A stretch of DNA of 64,000 bases from Nitzschia sp. DOCU1. Taxonomy: Eukaryota; Bacillariophyta; Bacillariophyceae; Bacillariales; Bacillariaceae. The stretch spans positions 496,001 to 560,000 of the forward strand of contig OX595985.1 in assembly GCA_951394045.1 (NCBI GenBank). Reading direction: 5' to 3'. Every line of letters begins with the position of its first letter. Position 1 is the stretch's first letter. The position numbers were made by a program, and so were the translations under genes. The notes under the pieces were generated by a model. That model saw only the letters and a list, made by a program, of their open reading frames with translations, was not told the origin of the DNA and did no database searches. Of this stretch, positions 10,386-20,739 are shown in pieces.

Positions 10386-10696
10386 TGTTGAAATCTACGA
10401 TGACCGGTACTGGCTAATCGTAAAAAGAGCTCAAATAACTTGTGGTTGTGTTGCAGCTTGTTGATTCTGAAACTTATAAGCACTAACAGTGCGTAATCTA
10501 AATGTGTGCTGTTGAGATAGACAGCTGATGTACTCTGATGTGTATCGTACTTATCGCCATCTCCGTGCCTTCTCCTCGTCGGAGGCAGCACGTGGCTGTT
10601 CGGGTGTGTGCTTTGCACCTCCCATACGATTGCGTCATCAGGTTGATGACGTCGTGAAGAGCGATCCTTGACCACCAGATTTACCGTATTTGAACA
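10386..10696 (-). repeat. 3' LTR of the Copia element
   Basis: Direct repeat of 16337-16647 with one substitution in 311 bases. It is the 3' LTR relative to the minus-strand coding direction and is bounded internally by the polypurine tract. Confidence 0.93.
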
Positions 10697-10726
10697 CTCC
10701 CTCTCAAGGATTGACTCGAGCGAGTG

Positions 10727-13700
10727 TTACCATCCCATGATGACCTGTCTGTGTCTGACGAATAGATCCTCGCTCAATGCTTTGGTCAGGATGTCGGCAG
10801 GTTGATCTTCGGATCGGATATGATGTATCTCGATGTCGCCCCTTTCCACATAGTCGTAGAAGTGAAATAGACGATTGTTGATATGCTTTGTTCTTGGTCT
10901 TGCCTTGGGAGTACGGGCGATCTCAATGGCGCCCATGTTGTCTTCGTAGACGTTGCATGTGATGTGTGCCTTATCGAAATGCACATTGAATCCTAGTCCT
11001 TGCATCTCCCTCAGAAGCTCAATGATCGGTATCGCCTCTCGCAAAGCGTATGAGAGTCCCGTGATCTCCGATTCGCAGCTAGACAGAGCGATCTCTTGCT
11101 GTAGCTGTGATTTCCATGTGACTGGCACTCCTGCGTAGCAGATGATGTAGCCGTGTCTGGAGCGAGCAGTGTCCTTGTCGAATCCTGCCAGTTCCTTGTC
11201 CCAATTCCCCGCAAAGTCGGCGTCGACGAATACCTCCAATCCCTTTGAAGGATTTGCCTTGAAGATAATTCCCTTGTCTCGTGTGCCAAGCAGGTATCGT
11301 GTGATCCAGCGTATTGCATCGCCGTGTTCTTTCTTTGGGTCGATGGAGAACCGTGCACACTGGTGCACTGCGTATGCGATGTCTGGCCTTGATCCGCGCT
11401 CGACGTAGTTGAGCTTACCGATGACGCTCCTGTAGTTGAATGAGTCGTCGTGTGGTGTGGAGCTCAGGTGACGTGACAGTAGCCTGCTGGACGCCATGGG
11501 GATGTCCTTGGTTCGCACATTGTCATACTGCATGCGTAGGTCTGATATCACCTGTTCGATGAGCTTGGGTTGAGTCAGGTGTATCGTTCCGTCTTCTTTC
11601 CGATCGATGTTGACTCCGAGAAAGTCCGTGAGGTCTCCTTCAATCGTAATGTTGAGATTCGCGTCTCTCATTTCCTGTATCGTCCGTTCGATCTCCGCTT
11701 GGTCAGGCCCGGCCAGTATCGAGTCGTCGGTGTAGAGGACGTAGATCATGCTGCCCTTGTAGAATACGCACTCGTCGTGCTTGGACACCACGAATTGGCA
11801 CTTGTCGATGAGCCGTTTCCTCAGATATTGATACCAGATACGCGATGCACTTTTCCCCCCGTAGAGGTTGCGGTTGACTCGTAGACAATACTTGCTTGGA
11901 TCGTCAACACCGTCGAGGGTGAATCCCTTAGGTAGCTTCATGTATAGGTCCCTGTCTGCTGGCGCGTGTGGGTACGCGAGCACGTAGTCGAGTTGGACCG
12001 TTCGCCAATTGAAGAGTAGAACCAGCGCCAGCAGTAGCCGTATCGAAGGCCATCCGGCAACCGGAGCATATGTCTGATCGTAGTGCTCGCCGTGTCGCAT
12101 TCGTGACCCATCGATATTGCATCGTGCCTTGTATTTCTTGATGGCGCCTGTCCTTATGTCGCGCTTGCGACGCAATTGCCACACTGCAGGTAGCACGGTA
12201 GTTCCCGTTGGTATGTCGCTTAGTAACATGATGGTGTAGACTCCCATGTCGACCTGTTGTTTGATCTCCAATTCCATTGCTTTGCCGAACTGTTCCCAGT
12301 CGTTCTCCCTCTGAGCCTCGTGAAGATACAGAGTGTCGGGGTCTGCATTGGCTTTGTAGGCATAGAGTGGGTTCAAATCCTCGTTGATGGACCTGTTGTC
12401 GCTTGGGAACGTCGCTTGGAAGGAGAACACTTCGCCTGGAACATCACTTTGCGTAGTGAGTTCCGCTGTCATTGCTTCTATCAGTCGTTGTGCTGGCTGC
12501 ACTCGTCTCTGCGATTGCCTGGTGGCCGTACCAGTTGGCGTTTGCTCGCGTGGAGACTGATGTTGTTGTGTAGATGGCTGTCGTTTGCCATTCCCGGGTG
12601 TGTTCCCTTCTGTAACGGTGGGAGAACCGCTGTCCCTGTCTGTCGTCGGGGACATGTCGACTGTGCGTGGTTCAGGTGGTGCCACGTAGGCTCCCTCTGG
12701 AACTTGGGTGCCCTCTCCTGTCTGAGAGTTTTGTGTAGTGACCTGTTTTCTTTTCGAAGCTGTGGTTGTCGCATTGCCCTGCTTGGGTGCTGTCACATTC
12801 GCTTGTGACTGCTGAACGAACCCCGCCTTGATTTGCCATAGCGATTGTTGTGTGCTAGCATTCTCCACCGACTGGTAGAGTTGTGCTATGGTGTCAAACA
12901 TTGTGTCCATCTTGATGTGGAACTGTGGAGACACAAGTCCCGTCTTGATGTCCAGCACCAGCGCAATAGACCGAGAGTGGTGTGGTGATCGTCCCAGGTA
13001 CACCCCGACCCTCGCTCTACTGACCCACTTGTGGAGCGGTTTGTTCTGTTGCAAGTTCCTGTCCAACATGTACACTGGACAACCGAAGTGTTGCCAGCGT
13101 TTGGCGTTGGTGGATACCTTCGTACTGTAGAATCGTTCCGCTGGGGAACGGTACTCGGGTTTGTCGGCCAGATTGGGTGTCGCGTTGTTTGCGTCGTTCG
13201 CAATTCGGAGGGCGTATGGCCAGAGGTTCGCTGAGATCTCCTGTGGCCATTGTCGCTTTGCGTAGGTTAGTTGCGTACGCGTCAGCTCCTGTAGTCGTCT
13301 GATTCGAGCCTCCGCCTGTCCATTCTGGTGATGCGCGTTGACTCCCGCGAATGAGAGGCCTTGCTCGCATTTGTGGCAGTCAAGCACCCATTTGTTGGCC
13401 TTGAAAATTCCATTGTCGGCATGATAATGTTGGACTCTGAAGCCGTTTTGCTGGCACAGACGTTCGAATGCATGCTTGCCCTCGATCGTCTCGTCGGCAC
13501 TGGCAGTCTTCTGCAGGTAGACGTAGCCGAACGATGAGTAACTGTCCACGTAGACAGTTGCATACACGTATCGCTTCGTCGTCAAGATACCCGTCATCTG
13601 CGCGATGAACCCCGGTGTTGGGGACTTCATTTGGTCGACTGAGACCACTTCGCCCGGTTTCATAGGTACGTATGCCTCATCCTTGTTGATTGGTGCCTTC

Positions 13701-13813
13701 TGCCTCCACTGACGCTTTGTCGCTTTGCCGAACATGCAGGCATTTAGCCAGTTGCCTTGGGATGATGGAGTATCGCGCCATGATTTGCAGTTTCCGAAAG
13801 GACACATGGGCAA
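10727..13813 (-). CDS. Copia Pol: integrase, reverse transcriptase and RNase H
   Basis: The 1028-codon frame covers the retroviral integrase core, Copia reverse transcriptase and RNase H. Integrase is shown by VVSVDQMKS, YHADNGIF and NAHHQNGQAEARIRRLQ, which supply the D, D and E residues. Reverse transcriptase is shown by AVWQLRRKRDI, VQLDYVLAYPHAP, the polymerase motif VLYTDDSILAG and KLNYVERGSRPDIAYAVHQ. RNase H is shown by EVFVDADFAGNW, SSCESEITGLSYALREAI and TKHINNRLFHFYDYVERGDI. The first 30 or so codons do not match the family; homology begins at ACMFGKATKR, so the true reading frame upstream is the overlapping protease frame. Translation therefore needs a +1 shift, or the element is mutated here. 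Confidence 0.92.
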   Translation of the reverse strand: MPMCPFGNCKSWRDTPSSQGNWLNACMFGKATKRQWRQKAPINKDEAYVPMKPGEVVSVDQMKSPTPGFIAQMTGILTTKRYVYATVYVDSYSSFGYVYLQKTASADETIEGKHAFERLCQQNGFRVQHYHADNGIFKANKWVLDCHKCEQGLSFAGVNAHHQNGQAEARIRRLQELTRTQLTYAKRQWPQEISANLWPYALRIANDANNATPNLADKPEYRSPAERFYSTKVSTNAKRWQHFGCPVYMLDRNLQQNKPLHKWVSRARVGVYLGRSPHHSRSIALVLDIKTGLVSPQFHIKMDTMFDTIAQLYQSVENASTQQSLWQIKAGFVQQSQANVTAPKQGNATTTASKRKQVTTQNSQTGEGTQVPEGAYVAPPEPRTVDMSPTTDRDSGSPTVTEGNTPGNGKRQPSTQQHQSPREQTPTGTATRQSQRRVQPAQRLIEAMTAELTTQSDVPGEVFSFQATFPSDNRSINEDLNPLYAYKANADPDTLYLHEAQRENDWEQFGKAMELEIKQQVDMGVYTIMLLSDIPTGTTVLPAVWQLRRKRDIRTGAIKKYKARCNIDGSRMRHGEHYDQTYAPVAGWPSIRLLLALVLLFNWRTVQLDYVLAYPHAPADRDLYMKLPKGFTLDGVDDPSKYCLRVNRNLYGGKSASRIWYQYLRKRLIDKCQFVVSKHDECVFYKGSMIYVLYTDDSILAGPDQAEIERTIQEMRDANLNITIEGDLTDFLGVNIDRKEDGTIHLTQPKLIEQVISDLRMQYDNVRTKDIPMASSRLLSRHLSSTPHDDSFNYRSVIGKLNYVERGSRPDIAYAVHQCARFSIDPKKEHGDAIRWITRYLLGTRDKGIIFKANPSKGLEVFVDADFAGNWDKELAGFDKDTARSRHGYIICYAGVPVTWKSQLQQEIALSSCESEITGLSYALREAIPIIELLREMQGLGFNVHFDKAHITCNVYEDNMGAIEIARTPKARPRTKHINNRLFHFYDYVERGDIEIHHIRSEDQPADILTKALSEDLFVRHRQVIMGW

Positions 13814-14855
13814 AGCGCAGATGGTAAGTCAGCAATTCGGTCTCGAGCTTCCGTTCCTCTCTCTCAACCTCTGTTTCATCCACTATCCTTGCAGGATTGG
13901 CAGGTGGAGCAGGTGTTGGTCCGAGTAAGTTTTCCATCGCGTCTTTTGTTTCGTTGTTAACGTCGTCGCTAACATTATCATTGCCTATATTCGAGAAATC
14001 CGCAGGATCATCGTCTTCATCGTCGGAGATGACCTGTGCATCGAATGCCAGGACATCGTCGCCGTCATCGTCGAACCCTGCCTCCGCACAAAACGCCGCA
14101 AACTTGGAGTATCCGTGGGCGGTCCGACACGTCGCCACGTTGGTGACCGGATCGAGTGGGATCATTTTGACGAAGTTCTTGGAGCTGAGGATGACGCGAT
14201 CGTGTGTGGTTGTTGATTGGGCGGGGCCGCGATGTTGCCTTTTGAGTTGTTGGGCCCAATGTTGTGGGCTGAATAGGCGTATGCCGCATCCAGGTACGTA
14301 GTAAGAGTTGTGCAGTGTGAAGTCGTGCACATCGCCGCCGTCGGCTTCTAACCTTACTTTTGCTGTTCCTGTTGACACATTCGTGGCCTTGGCTCCCATA
14401 AACCCGTTGACGATCCGATTAGAAGGTTGTAGTTCACCGGGGAAGTCCTCGATGAACCCCGAGATGTAAGCCGTCGCGCGATTGTCGATCCCGAGGGTTG
14501 TCGAATCTGTGTCGATCACTGCTAACCGTTCTCCCTTGTTCGTCATCGTCTCCATTGCCAATAGGACTTGCCAGACTTGTAGTGTTCGCGGCGCTGCAAA
14601 GTTGATGCTGCCGCAGACGTGACATTGTAGCGGCATGTCGTTGCGTCGGTACTTGCTGGCGATGTCCCGTCGTCGCCTCACTTCCTTGTTCTGTTGACTG
14701 TGCTTCATTCGTAGCCTAAAACTAGTCCAGATTGCGATTTTCCAGGCTCGTAGATATGCTAGATAGCGAGTTAACTTAGCCCGAAAGCGTTGCTTCTTCG
14801 GATAGTAGTAGTAGCAGCTGTCGGCATAGACCGTCACCCATATGTAGGTTATCAA
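13677..14855 (-). CDS. Copia Pol N-terminal part: protease and pre-integrase domain
   Basis: This 392-codon frame carries an aspartic-protease-like segment, LGIDNRATAYISG at about 122-134, in which the usual DSG/DTG is DNR, as I recall for diatom Copia proteins. An acidic linker follows, then the GAG-pre-integrase motif YHLRFAHVSFRKLQIMARY. After RQLAKC the homology passes into the overlapping frame 10727-13813, so the last 25 or so codons are out of frame. The overlap is 137 bases. It is separated from the gag frame by a stop and 66 bases. The first 70 residues are basic and unlike the family, so the start is uncertain. Confidence 0.8.
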   Translation of the reverse strand: MITYIWVTVYADSCYYYYPKKQRFRAKLTRYLAYLRAWKIAIWTSFRLRMKHSQQNKEVRRRRDIASKYRRNDMPLQCHVCGSINFAAPRTLQVWQVLLAMETMTNKGERLAVIDTDSTTLGIDNRATAYISGFIEDFPGELQPSNRIVNGFMGAKATNVSTGTAKVRLEADGGDVHDFTLHNSYYVPGCGIRLFSPQHWAQQLKRQHRGPAQSTTTHDRVILSSKNFVKMIPLDPVTNVATCRTAHGYSKFAAFCAEAGFDDDGDDVLAFDAQVISDDEDDDPADFSNIGNDNVSDDVNNETKDAMENLLGPTPAPPANPARIVDETEVEREERKLETELLTYHLRFAHVSFRKLQIMARYSIIPRQLAKCLHVRQSDKASVEAEGTNQQG

Positions 14856-14921
14856 GTACGCCAGGCCAGTGTATGTCCATACGGCCAGGGTATCTTGTAA
14901 CCTCGTCGGAAGATTGAGGAA

Positions 14922-16279
14922 TCATTCCTCAGTTTCTTCGGCGATATCGGCAAGAGCAGTCATTGCTTTTGCAAACTTTGACTCTTGTTTAGTCGTTGTA
15001 GTCGGCGTTGCTGGTTTCGAAGTTGTCACGTTGCCTCCATCCTTTCCCTTTCCCAATCCTTTCTTCTCACATTTGTCGGTTGAATGGCGGCACCACTTCT
15101 GATGATTGGTGCAGTACCACCATTGCTTGCCATCGACTGTCTTGTTTGTGGGTTCCCCGGCTTTGGGTTTGATGGACACCCACGCAGGCATGTCGGACTT
15201 CTTCTTCTTGTTGTTGCCTTTGGCCTTGCCGGCTTTGTTGTCATTGCTTTCAGTCGTTCTAGACTTGCCGGCAGTCTTCTGCTGACCCTGGAGTCGTTTC
15301 AGAGTGGCCTCGAGCGCCATAATCTTTTCTTCTTCCGATGATGGTGCGTTCCACTGGTTCTTCTCGACCAGCACCTCGTACTTGTTTTTGGCCAATGCCA
15401 TGAGAGTGCTTGGAGTGATTGCCGTGGTTCCATCCTCGTATTCCTCTTCTTTCTTCTCGATGTAAGCAATGAATCGTTTGTCGCTTGCGGCATGATAGCC
15501 TTTGAACAAATTTACCAAAAGGTCGTTTGTGGTCTCGCCTCGCGCGGCTAAAGCATCCACGAGTCCTTGTACGTACAGATTCAGCTTGCCTATGTCGTTG
15601 CCTATTGTAGGTAGGTAGGTATCCAGAGAGGAGAGTTGAGTCCTGATGTGCGCGGTTGTTGCGTTCGTGTCGATGCTTGACTCCCGTATGACCACCTTGA
15701 GTAGGAGAATTCCCACGCCTTTGTTGCTGACAGTGTACTCGTCCTTGTATGCTGCTATCTTGTTGCGACCCGACGCATTCAAGCTATTCATGATGCAGTT
15801 GTATGCTTGTACGGAGTCTTGAGCAGCTCGATTCTGAGCGTTGACGTAGACTTGTGCACACTGATTCAGGTAGTCGAGGGTGTACTCTCCATAGTGATCG
15901 AGGAAATAGGATGCTGGTCCGACTGGATTGTTGGGATCTTCAGGGATTGCTAGGAAGGAGTCGTCCCATCCGTTGATAGCTGCTCGTCCGCCTTTCCTGT
16001 TGAGGAAATCTTTCATTCGTTCGGGAGAGCAGTCGAAGCCTTCTTCGTCGGATGAGACATTGAGGAAGTTGCTGATGACCATATCTTCATTCCCTCGGAG
16101 GTTGTGTAGTCAAGCACATTCGCATGTGCGAGAGCTGGCGTGAGTGCAAACGTTGGCGCAGCGATGTTTTGCTGTGCTGGCGGTACCGCTGGGGGGACCG
16201 CTGGTGGCACTACCGGAGGCGGTACTATCGGTGGAACCACAGGTGGGACCACTGGAGGAACCTGAAGGTTGGCGGCCAT
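14922..16279 (-). CDS. Copia Gag, with an apparent frame break near its N-terminus
   Basis: The main frame (14922-16082, 386 codons) is a CoDi-type gag: a helical capsid-like region, a basic KAKGNNKKKKS linker, and a Cys/His cluster WWYCTNHQKWCRHSTDKC suited to RNA binding. The natural N-terminus lies in another frame starting at ATG 16277-16279. That frame reads a proline/valine-rich repeat and then NIAAPTFALTPALAHANVLD and YTTSEGMKIW, after which homology moves to the main frame near 16060-16090. A single-base indel explains this. The product would form particles and package element RNA. Confidence 0.8.
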
Positions 16280-16336
16280 TGTAGCTGATGATTAACTGTT
16301 GAAGAACTTGTATGTCTCTTATGCGCAGAGGAAGCG

Positions 16337-16647
16337 TGTTGAAATCTACGATGACCGGTACTGGCTAATCGTAAAAAGAGCTCAAATAACTTGTGGTTGT
16401 GTTGCAGCTTGTTGATTCTGAAACTTATAAGCACTAACAGTGCGTAATCTAAATGTATGCTGTTGAGATAGACAGCTGATGTACTCTGATGTGTATCGTA
16501 CTTATCGCCATCTCCGTGCCTTCTCCTCGTCGGAGGCAGCACGTGGCTGTTCGGGTGTGTGCTTTGCACCTCCCATACGATTGCGTCATCAGGTTGATGA
16601 CGTCGTGAAGAGCGATCCTTGACCACCAGATTTACCGTATTTGAACA
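16337..16647 (-). repeat. 5' LTR of the Copia element
   Basis: Direct repeat of 10386-10696. Its outer end lies 51 bases before the start codon of the plus-strand aminoacylase gene, so it now occupies that gene's promoter region. Confidence 0.93.
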
Positions 16648-16698
16648 CTACCTTGCATCATTTGCACTGTTACTTCTCACAATCAAAACAAACAAGTC

Positions 16699-18078
16699 AT
16701 GAAACAACCGCTTGCACTTTCCCCTCCCGACGCGGAAGCCGCTATTGCCCGCTTTCAAGAGTTTTTGCGCTTTGAAACCGTCTCGGCAACGTCCCCCACC
16801 ACGGGTGCCTATCGTGAGTGTGCCGCCTTTCTCAAAACGCAACTCGAACTTTTACGTTTGGAAGTGGAATATTTGCCAGAAGCCCCCGATCATTCTCCTG
16901 TCGTGGTAGCGTGTTGGAAGGGTCAAGATCCGACACTGCCTGTGATTCTTTTGAACTCTCATTACGATGTGGTGCCCGCCGATCCACAAGCTTGGACGGT
17001 GCCGCCCTTTGAAGCGAGACGTCAAAATGGCAAAATTTATGGTCGTGGCGCACAAGATATGAAGTGTGTTTGTATGCAATATATAGAGGCGTTGCGCCAG
17101 ATTCAAGCTACTACTTCCTATCAACCACAACGATCTATCTATTTGACCTTTGTTCCCGATGAAGAAATTGGTGGGAGTGGCATGGCGGCCTTTTTAGAAT
17201 CCAAACTCTATAAGAGTTTGCCAGGCATTGCATTAGCGTTGGATGAAGGATTAGCGTCTACTTCCGACACAATGGATGTCTTTTATGGAGAACGATTGCC
17301 TTGGTGGATTGGGATTACCGCTCAAGGACCGACGGGACATGGAAGTCGATTCATTGAGAATACGGCCGTCGAACAATTACTCGAACTTACCAAGAAAGCT
17401 TTACAGTTTCGTCAAGGACAACGCGATCTTTTAGAGATGCAACCCCACGAAAATTGTACACATGTTCGCATGAAACAAAAACAGCTGGGAGACGTCACGT
17501 CCTTGAATATTACCACATTACAAGCCGGAGTTCCCGTAGGAAACACCTTTGCGTATAATTGTGTTCCCCCACAAGCAAAGTGCAGTTTGGATATTCGAAT
17601 CAGTCCGCACATGGAACCTATGGAAATGAAACACCTCTTGGATGCATGGTGTCAAGAATGTAGTTTGACGCCTGGTGCCGTTTCGTGGCAGTATCTGGAA
17701 GATCAAAATTCGGCAATGGAACATGCTACCACTGTGACAGATCGACAAGTCAATCCATGGTATGCCGTCTTTTGTGATACTCTACAGGCAATGGGCATTG
17801 AATTGGTGCCTCAAGTCTTTCCGGCGGCGACCGACTCGAGATTTTTACGCGCACTGGGGATTCGAGCCTTGGGATTTTCGCCCATGCGAAAGACAGAAAT
17901 CTTGTTGCATGAACATGATGAATACATTTTGGAAAGCAACTTTTTGGAAGGGATTGGTGTGTACTTTGAATTAATCCAGGCATTGGCATCACAAGGCGAA
18001 GAAATGGAACGATTGATCCAAAAGAAGCGGCCAGCGGCGGATGATGAAACGAACGGGATCAGCAACGGCAACGCGTAA
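16699..18078 (+). CDS. ACY1: Aminoacylase-1 (M20 family metallopeptidase)
   Basis: This 459-residue zinc enzyme of the M20A group hydrolyses N-acyl-L-amino acids to amino acid and acid in the cytosol. It matches animal ACY1 along its full length: LLNSHYDVVP (His88), YGRGAQDMKCVCMQY (Asp120), TFVPDEEIGG (Glu155 catalytic base, Glu156 ligand), LALDEG, the dimerisation-domain segment GPTGHGSRFIENTA, and the C-terminal PAATDSRF, ALGFSPM and LLHEHDE. No signal peptide is visible. The gene is a single exon. The start codon is only 51 bases beyond the Copia LTR, so the original promoter and most of the 5' leader have been displaced; expression may now depend on the LTR. Confidence 0.93.
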   Translation: MKQPLALSPPDAEAAIARFQEFLRFETVSATSPTTGAYRECAAFLKTQLELLRLEVEYLPEAPDHSPVVVACWKGQDPTLPVILLNSHYDVVPADPQAWTVPPFEARRQNGKIYGRGAQDMKCVCMQYIEALRQIQATTSYQPQRSIYLTFVPDEEIGGSGMAAFLESKLYKSLPGIALALDEGLASTSDTMDVFYGERLPWWIGITAQGPTGHGSRFIENTAVEQLLELTKKALQFRQGQRDLLEMQPHENCTHVRMKQKQLGDVTSLNITTLQAGVPVGNTFAYNCVPPQAKCSLDIRISPHMEPMEMKHLLDAWCQECSLTPGAVSWQYLEDQNSAMEHATTVTDRQVNPWYAVFCDTLQAMGIELVPQVFPAATDSRFLRALGIRALGFSPMRKTEILLHEHDEYILESNFLEGIGVYFELIQALASQGEEMERLIQKKRPAADDETNGISNGNA

Positions 18079-18745
18079 CTAAACAAGGAGGATGGTCGGA
18101 TCGCTGCCCTGTCGCCGGGGCAAGAAGCATAGAGGCCAGGACGCTAGAAGTAGTCTGTAGATAGTAGCAGGCTCCCTATGCTCTCTATGGCAGGGTTAGT
18201 CCACGATTCTACGTCTTGGAGTTTCGTCAGAGGTGTAGGCACTTGTACCGCCGCGTCCTCGGCTATTGGGACTAGGATTGTGCGATACAAACTTGCCGGT
18301 ACTATTTTCTCGACAAAGGAAAAACTGATACGGTTGTCGTATCTTTAGTTCTGTCATAGTGTAGGTTTCAGCAAAAGATACCGTGCTTCTCGCTACTTGG
18401 GAAAGATCGCCCGCCCAAAATTGATAGAGGGGGTTGCTCCGACCCGTGTGGTGACGTGGCTGGATGGATCTCTTCGATCTAAGCCGGCGTCCACGGTACG
18501 AATCCCAGTCACGAGAAAACGAACTATGGCACGTCTTAATCTCAATTTCTCCCTGCTCATATGCCACCCTGCAAGACAACAAGCTAGAGCTAGCGTGGGC
18601 ACACGGTACGTGCTGGTGGGTCTCGTCAAAGCAGAGGCGGCGGGTCTGAACTATTCGTGCTTTAGGAAAACCACCACCAGGAGAAGGCCACAATCTCAGA
18701 GGACGCCGCTCCCGAACCCACGAACTTTTGAAACAAAGATCAAGC
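18079..18745. other. Intergenic region before the VWA gene
   Basis: No gene is assigned. A minus-strand frame of 183 codons overlaps it (18196-18747) but matches no family I know and runs across the start of the VWA gene. Confidence 0.45.
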
Positions 18746-20476
18746 ATGTTAGACTTAGAAGATCAATCATTTTCTAGCTGGACCGAGGCGGAGTCCACTT
18801 TTGCGTCTAGTACTGCATCTGCAACATCTGAAGAAGGCGGTCACCACCAGGCAACCGCTGCCACTACTTCTACATGGGCCGCCAATGATGATACAAGGCC
18901 AGCATTAAATGCATCTGCCGTGCCTCTTCACGATACCATTGGAATGCTCGCTGAAAATCAGAGTAATACAACCAAGATCTGCGTCAATGTCAAGGCGCGC
19001 GATTTGCCTTCGGACCACCAAGACAGTCGCCCCCACTTGGATATCGTCGTGTGCATCGACCGGTCCACATCCATGGAAGGACAAAAACTTCGGGACTCTA
19101 AAGCGACGTTGGAGCTAATGATGAGAAATCTCAATTCAATGGACCGCTTAGGCCTGGTAACATTTGGCACCGATGCCCAAGTCATCTTTCCCATAGCAAA
19201 CATGACTCCGGAAAACAAGGAGCGGGTGGTCGACAAGATTCGGGGCATTCGGGCGCATGGAAATACCAATCTTTCTGGAGGACTTTCTCTTGCGTCCCAA
19301 GAAATGCATACAATTGACAAGCCAAACCCAGTTCGTAGCATATTCCTCCTGACGGATGGCTGGCCCAACATTGGTATTACCAATGTGGAGGGATTGGCTA
19401 CCATGGCGGCAAGTATGAACGATACCACTGCTAATCAAAATAGTACACTCGAAACCAATGTTGAAGGCATGGAAGTCACAATTCCGGGGCGTGGATGGTT
19501 CGGTGGTCGAAAGAAGCAAAGAAATACCACCGAGCACTGTTCCGACGATCGTGACATCAACCAGGGTCCCGTGTCGTTGTTTTGTTTTGGGTACAGTGCT
19601 GAGCACAACTCCAAGGTCCTTCGCGCCATGGCGGACGCTTCACCTGGGGGCGCCTACTACTTTGTGGAAAAGGACGAAGACGTCTCGCCTGCCTTTGGTG
19701 ATGCACTGGGGGGTCTCTTTTCTGTCGTGGCCCAAAGTATAACGGTTACTCTTTCCGTGCCTCCGCCCGCCAGCGCCGAGGGTGTCAAGATCCGTTCTGT
19801 CTACCACAAAGAAGCTATCGACCGTGGTAATGGGGTCTTCACCGTCAATATTGGTGACGCTTACGCCGAGGAATCTCGTGATCTACTCCTGGAAGTCGAG
19901 CTCGGAACCAAAGCTAGTGTTTTTCCAACCCCCCATTTGACTGTGACATTGTCCTACACGAACACGATGCAAAAGCGCAACGTCAAGGAAGGTGTCATAG
20001 TTTGCTTGATTGCGCGACCTCCCTCCGATGAGCTTTCTCCACTGAATTCACACGTGGAGGAACAATGGCTGCGAGTGTACACAGCGCAAGAAATAGCAGC
20101 AGCAGATGTTGCGGCTCAAGCAAACAAGCTCCACGAAGCCCGAGCTCGCCTCCACTCCAGCAAGCAGTACCTGATGAGTTCTCCCGTATACTCGAATGGC
20201 AGCGCGGAAGCCACATCCCTGGTTGGCGATGTCGATGATACACTCCACGCAATTTCCTCCACGGCGGTCTACCGATCTGGTGGGAGCCACTTCACCGCTA
20301 ACTGTCAAATGAAGATGTCCCACCAGCGCTGCATGGCCTCCAGTGGTGGTGACGTCTCGTCATCCCGTAGCGCCAGGTACGCCACTGGTTATAAAAATGC
20401 TTTGCGAGAAGAATACAAAGCCCAACTCGGTAAACTTATGGGCGGGAAGCCAAAAGATCAAAGCGAAAAGAAGTAG
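18746..20476 (+). CDS. von Willebrand factor A domain protein
   Basis: The 576-residue protein has a VWA domain from about residue 98 with an intact metal-ion site: DRSTSM (Asp105, Ser107, Ser109) and LLTDGWPN further on. The domain starts HLDIVVCIDRS, continues LGLVTFGTDAQ and GNTNLSGGLSLA, and ends near GGLFSVVAQSITV. Between the last strands sits a diatom-type basic insertion around WFGGRKKQRN. The C-terminal third is a beta-rich segment, then an alpha-helical Ala/Glu-rich region. No membrane helix or signal peptide is seen, so a cytosolic protein-binding role is likely; plant relatives of this layout are E3-associated, but no RING is present. I chose the ATG at 18746; the frame also has an upstream TTG. 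Confidence 0.82.
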   Translation: MLDLEDQSFSSWTEAESTFASSTASATSEEGGHHQATAATTSTWAANDDTRPALNASAVPLHDTIGMLAENQSNTTKICVNVKARDLPSDHQDSRPHLDIVVCIDRSTSMEGQKLRDSKATLELMMRNLNSMDRLGLVTFGTDAQVIFPIANMTPENKERVVDKIRGIRAHGNTNLSGGLSLASQEMHTIDKPNPVRSIFLLTDGWPNIGITNVEGLATMAASMNDTTANQNSTLETNVEGMEVTIPGRGWFGGRKKQRNTTEHCSDDRDINQGPVSLFCFGYSAEHNSKVLRAMADASPGGAYYFVEKDEDVSPAFGDALGGLFSVVAQSITVTLSVPPPASAEGVKIRSVYHKEAIDRGNGVFTVNIGDAYAEESRDLLLEVELGTKASVFPTPHLTVTLSYTNTMQKRNVKEGVIVCLIARPPSDELSPLNSHVEEQWLRVYTAQEIAAADVAAQANKLHEARARLHSSKQYLMSSPVYSNGSAEATSLVGDVDDTLHAISSTAVYRSGGSHFTANCQMKMSHQRCMASSGGDVSSSRSARYATGYKNALREEYKAQLGKLMGGKPKDQSEKK

Positions 20477-20739
20477 CGGACTGGCCATCCAATCTGCATC
20501 GTTTCGCTTGTTCTTCACCATGATATTATTTCGGCGGATCGGGCTAGCGTCCCGTTTGCGAGGCATCGAGCCGAAACTGGATAGGAACCTTGCCATAGTT
20601 CAGGATATTAAGATAGATAATCCCCCAAAACGAAATGGCCAGGAGGGCATTGAAGAATCTCTCTGGAAACGATGGTCATGTTTCACAATAGTAATCAGTT
20701 GGACTGGCTTCGACTGTAGAGCGTGCCAATGGGAGACGA

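Larger units (their letters stand above)
10386..16647 (-). mobile_element. Copia (Ty1) LTR retrotransposon, CoDi-like, recent insertion
   Basis: The element is 6262 bases, with 311-base LTRs at both ends and coding strand minus. The LTRs begin TG and end CA. They differ at one position only (10506 G versus 16457 A). CTACCT flanks both ends. A purine tract, GAGAGGGAG on the coding strand, lies directly before the 3' LTR (about 10697-10705). Gene order on the coding strand is gag, protease, integrase, reverse transcriptase, RNase H, which is the Copia order. Despite the nearly identical LTRs, the coding region has two apparent frame breaks (near 16080 and 13740). The insertion lies between the TBC gene and the aminoacylase gene. 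Confidence 0.93.

Noticed and set aside
18196..18747. A 183-codon minus-strand frame
   Set aside because: It overlaps the start of the VWA gene, is rich in Arg/Ser in a way typical of antisense frames, and has no recognisable domain. A shorter part from about 18358 down reads better but is unsupported.
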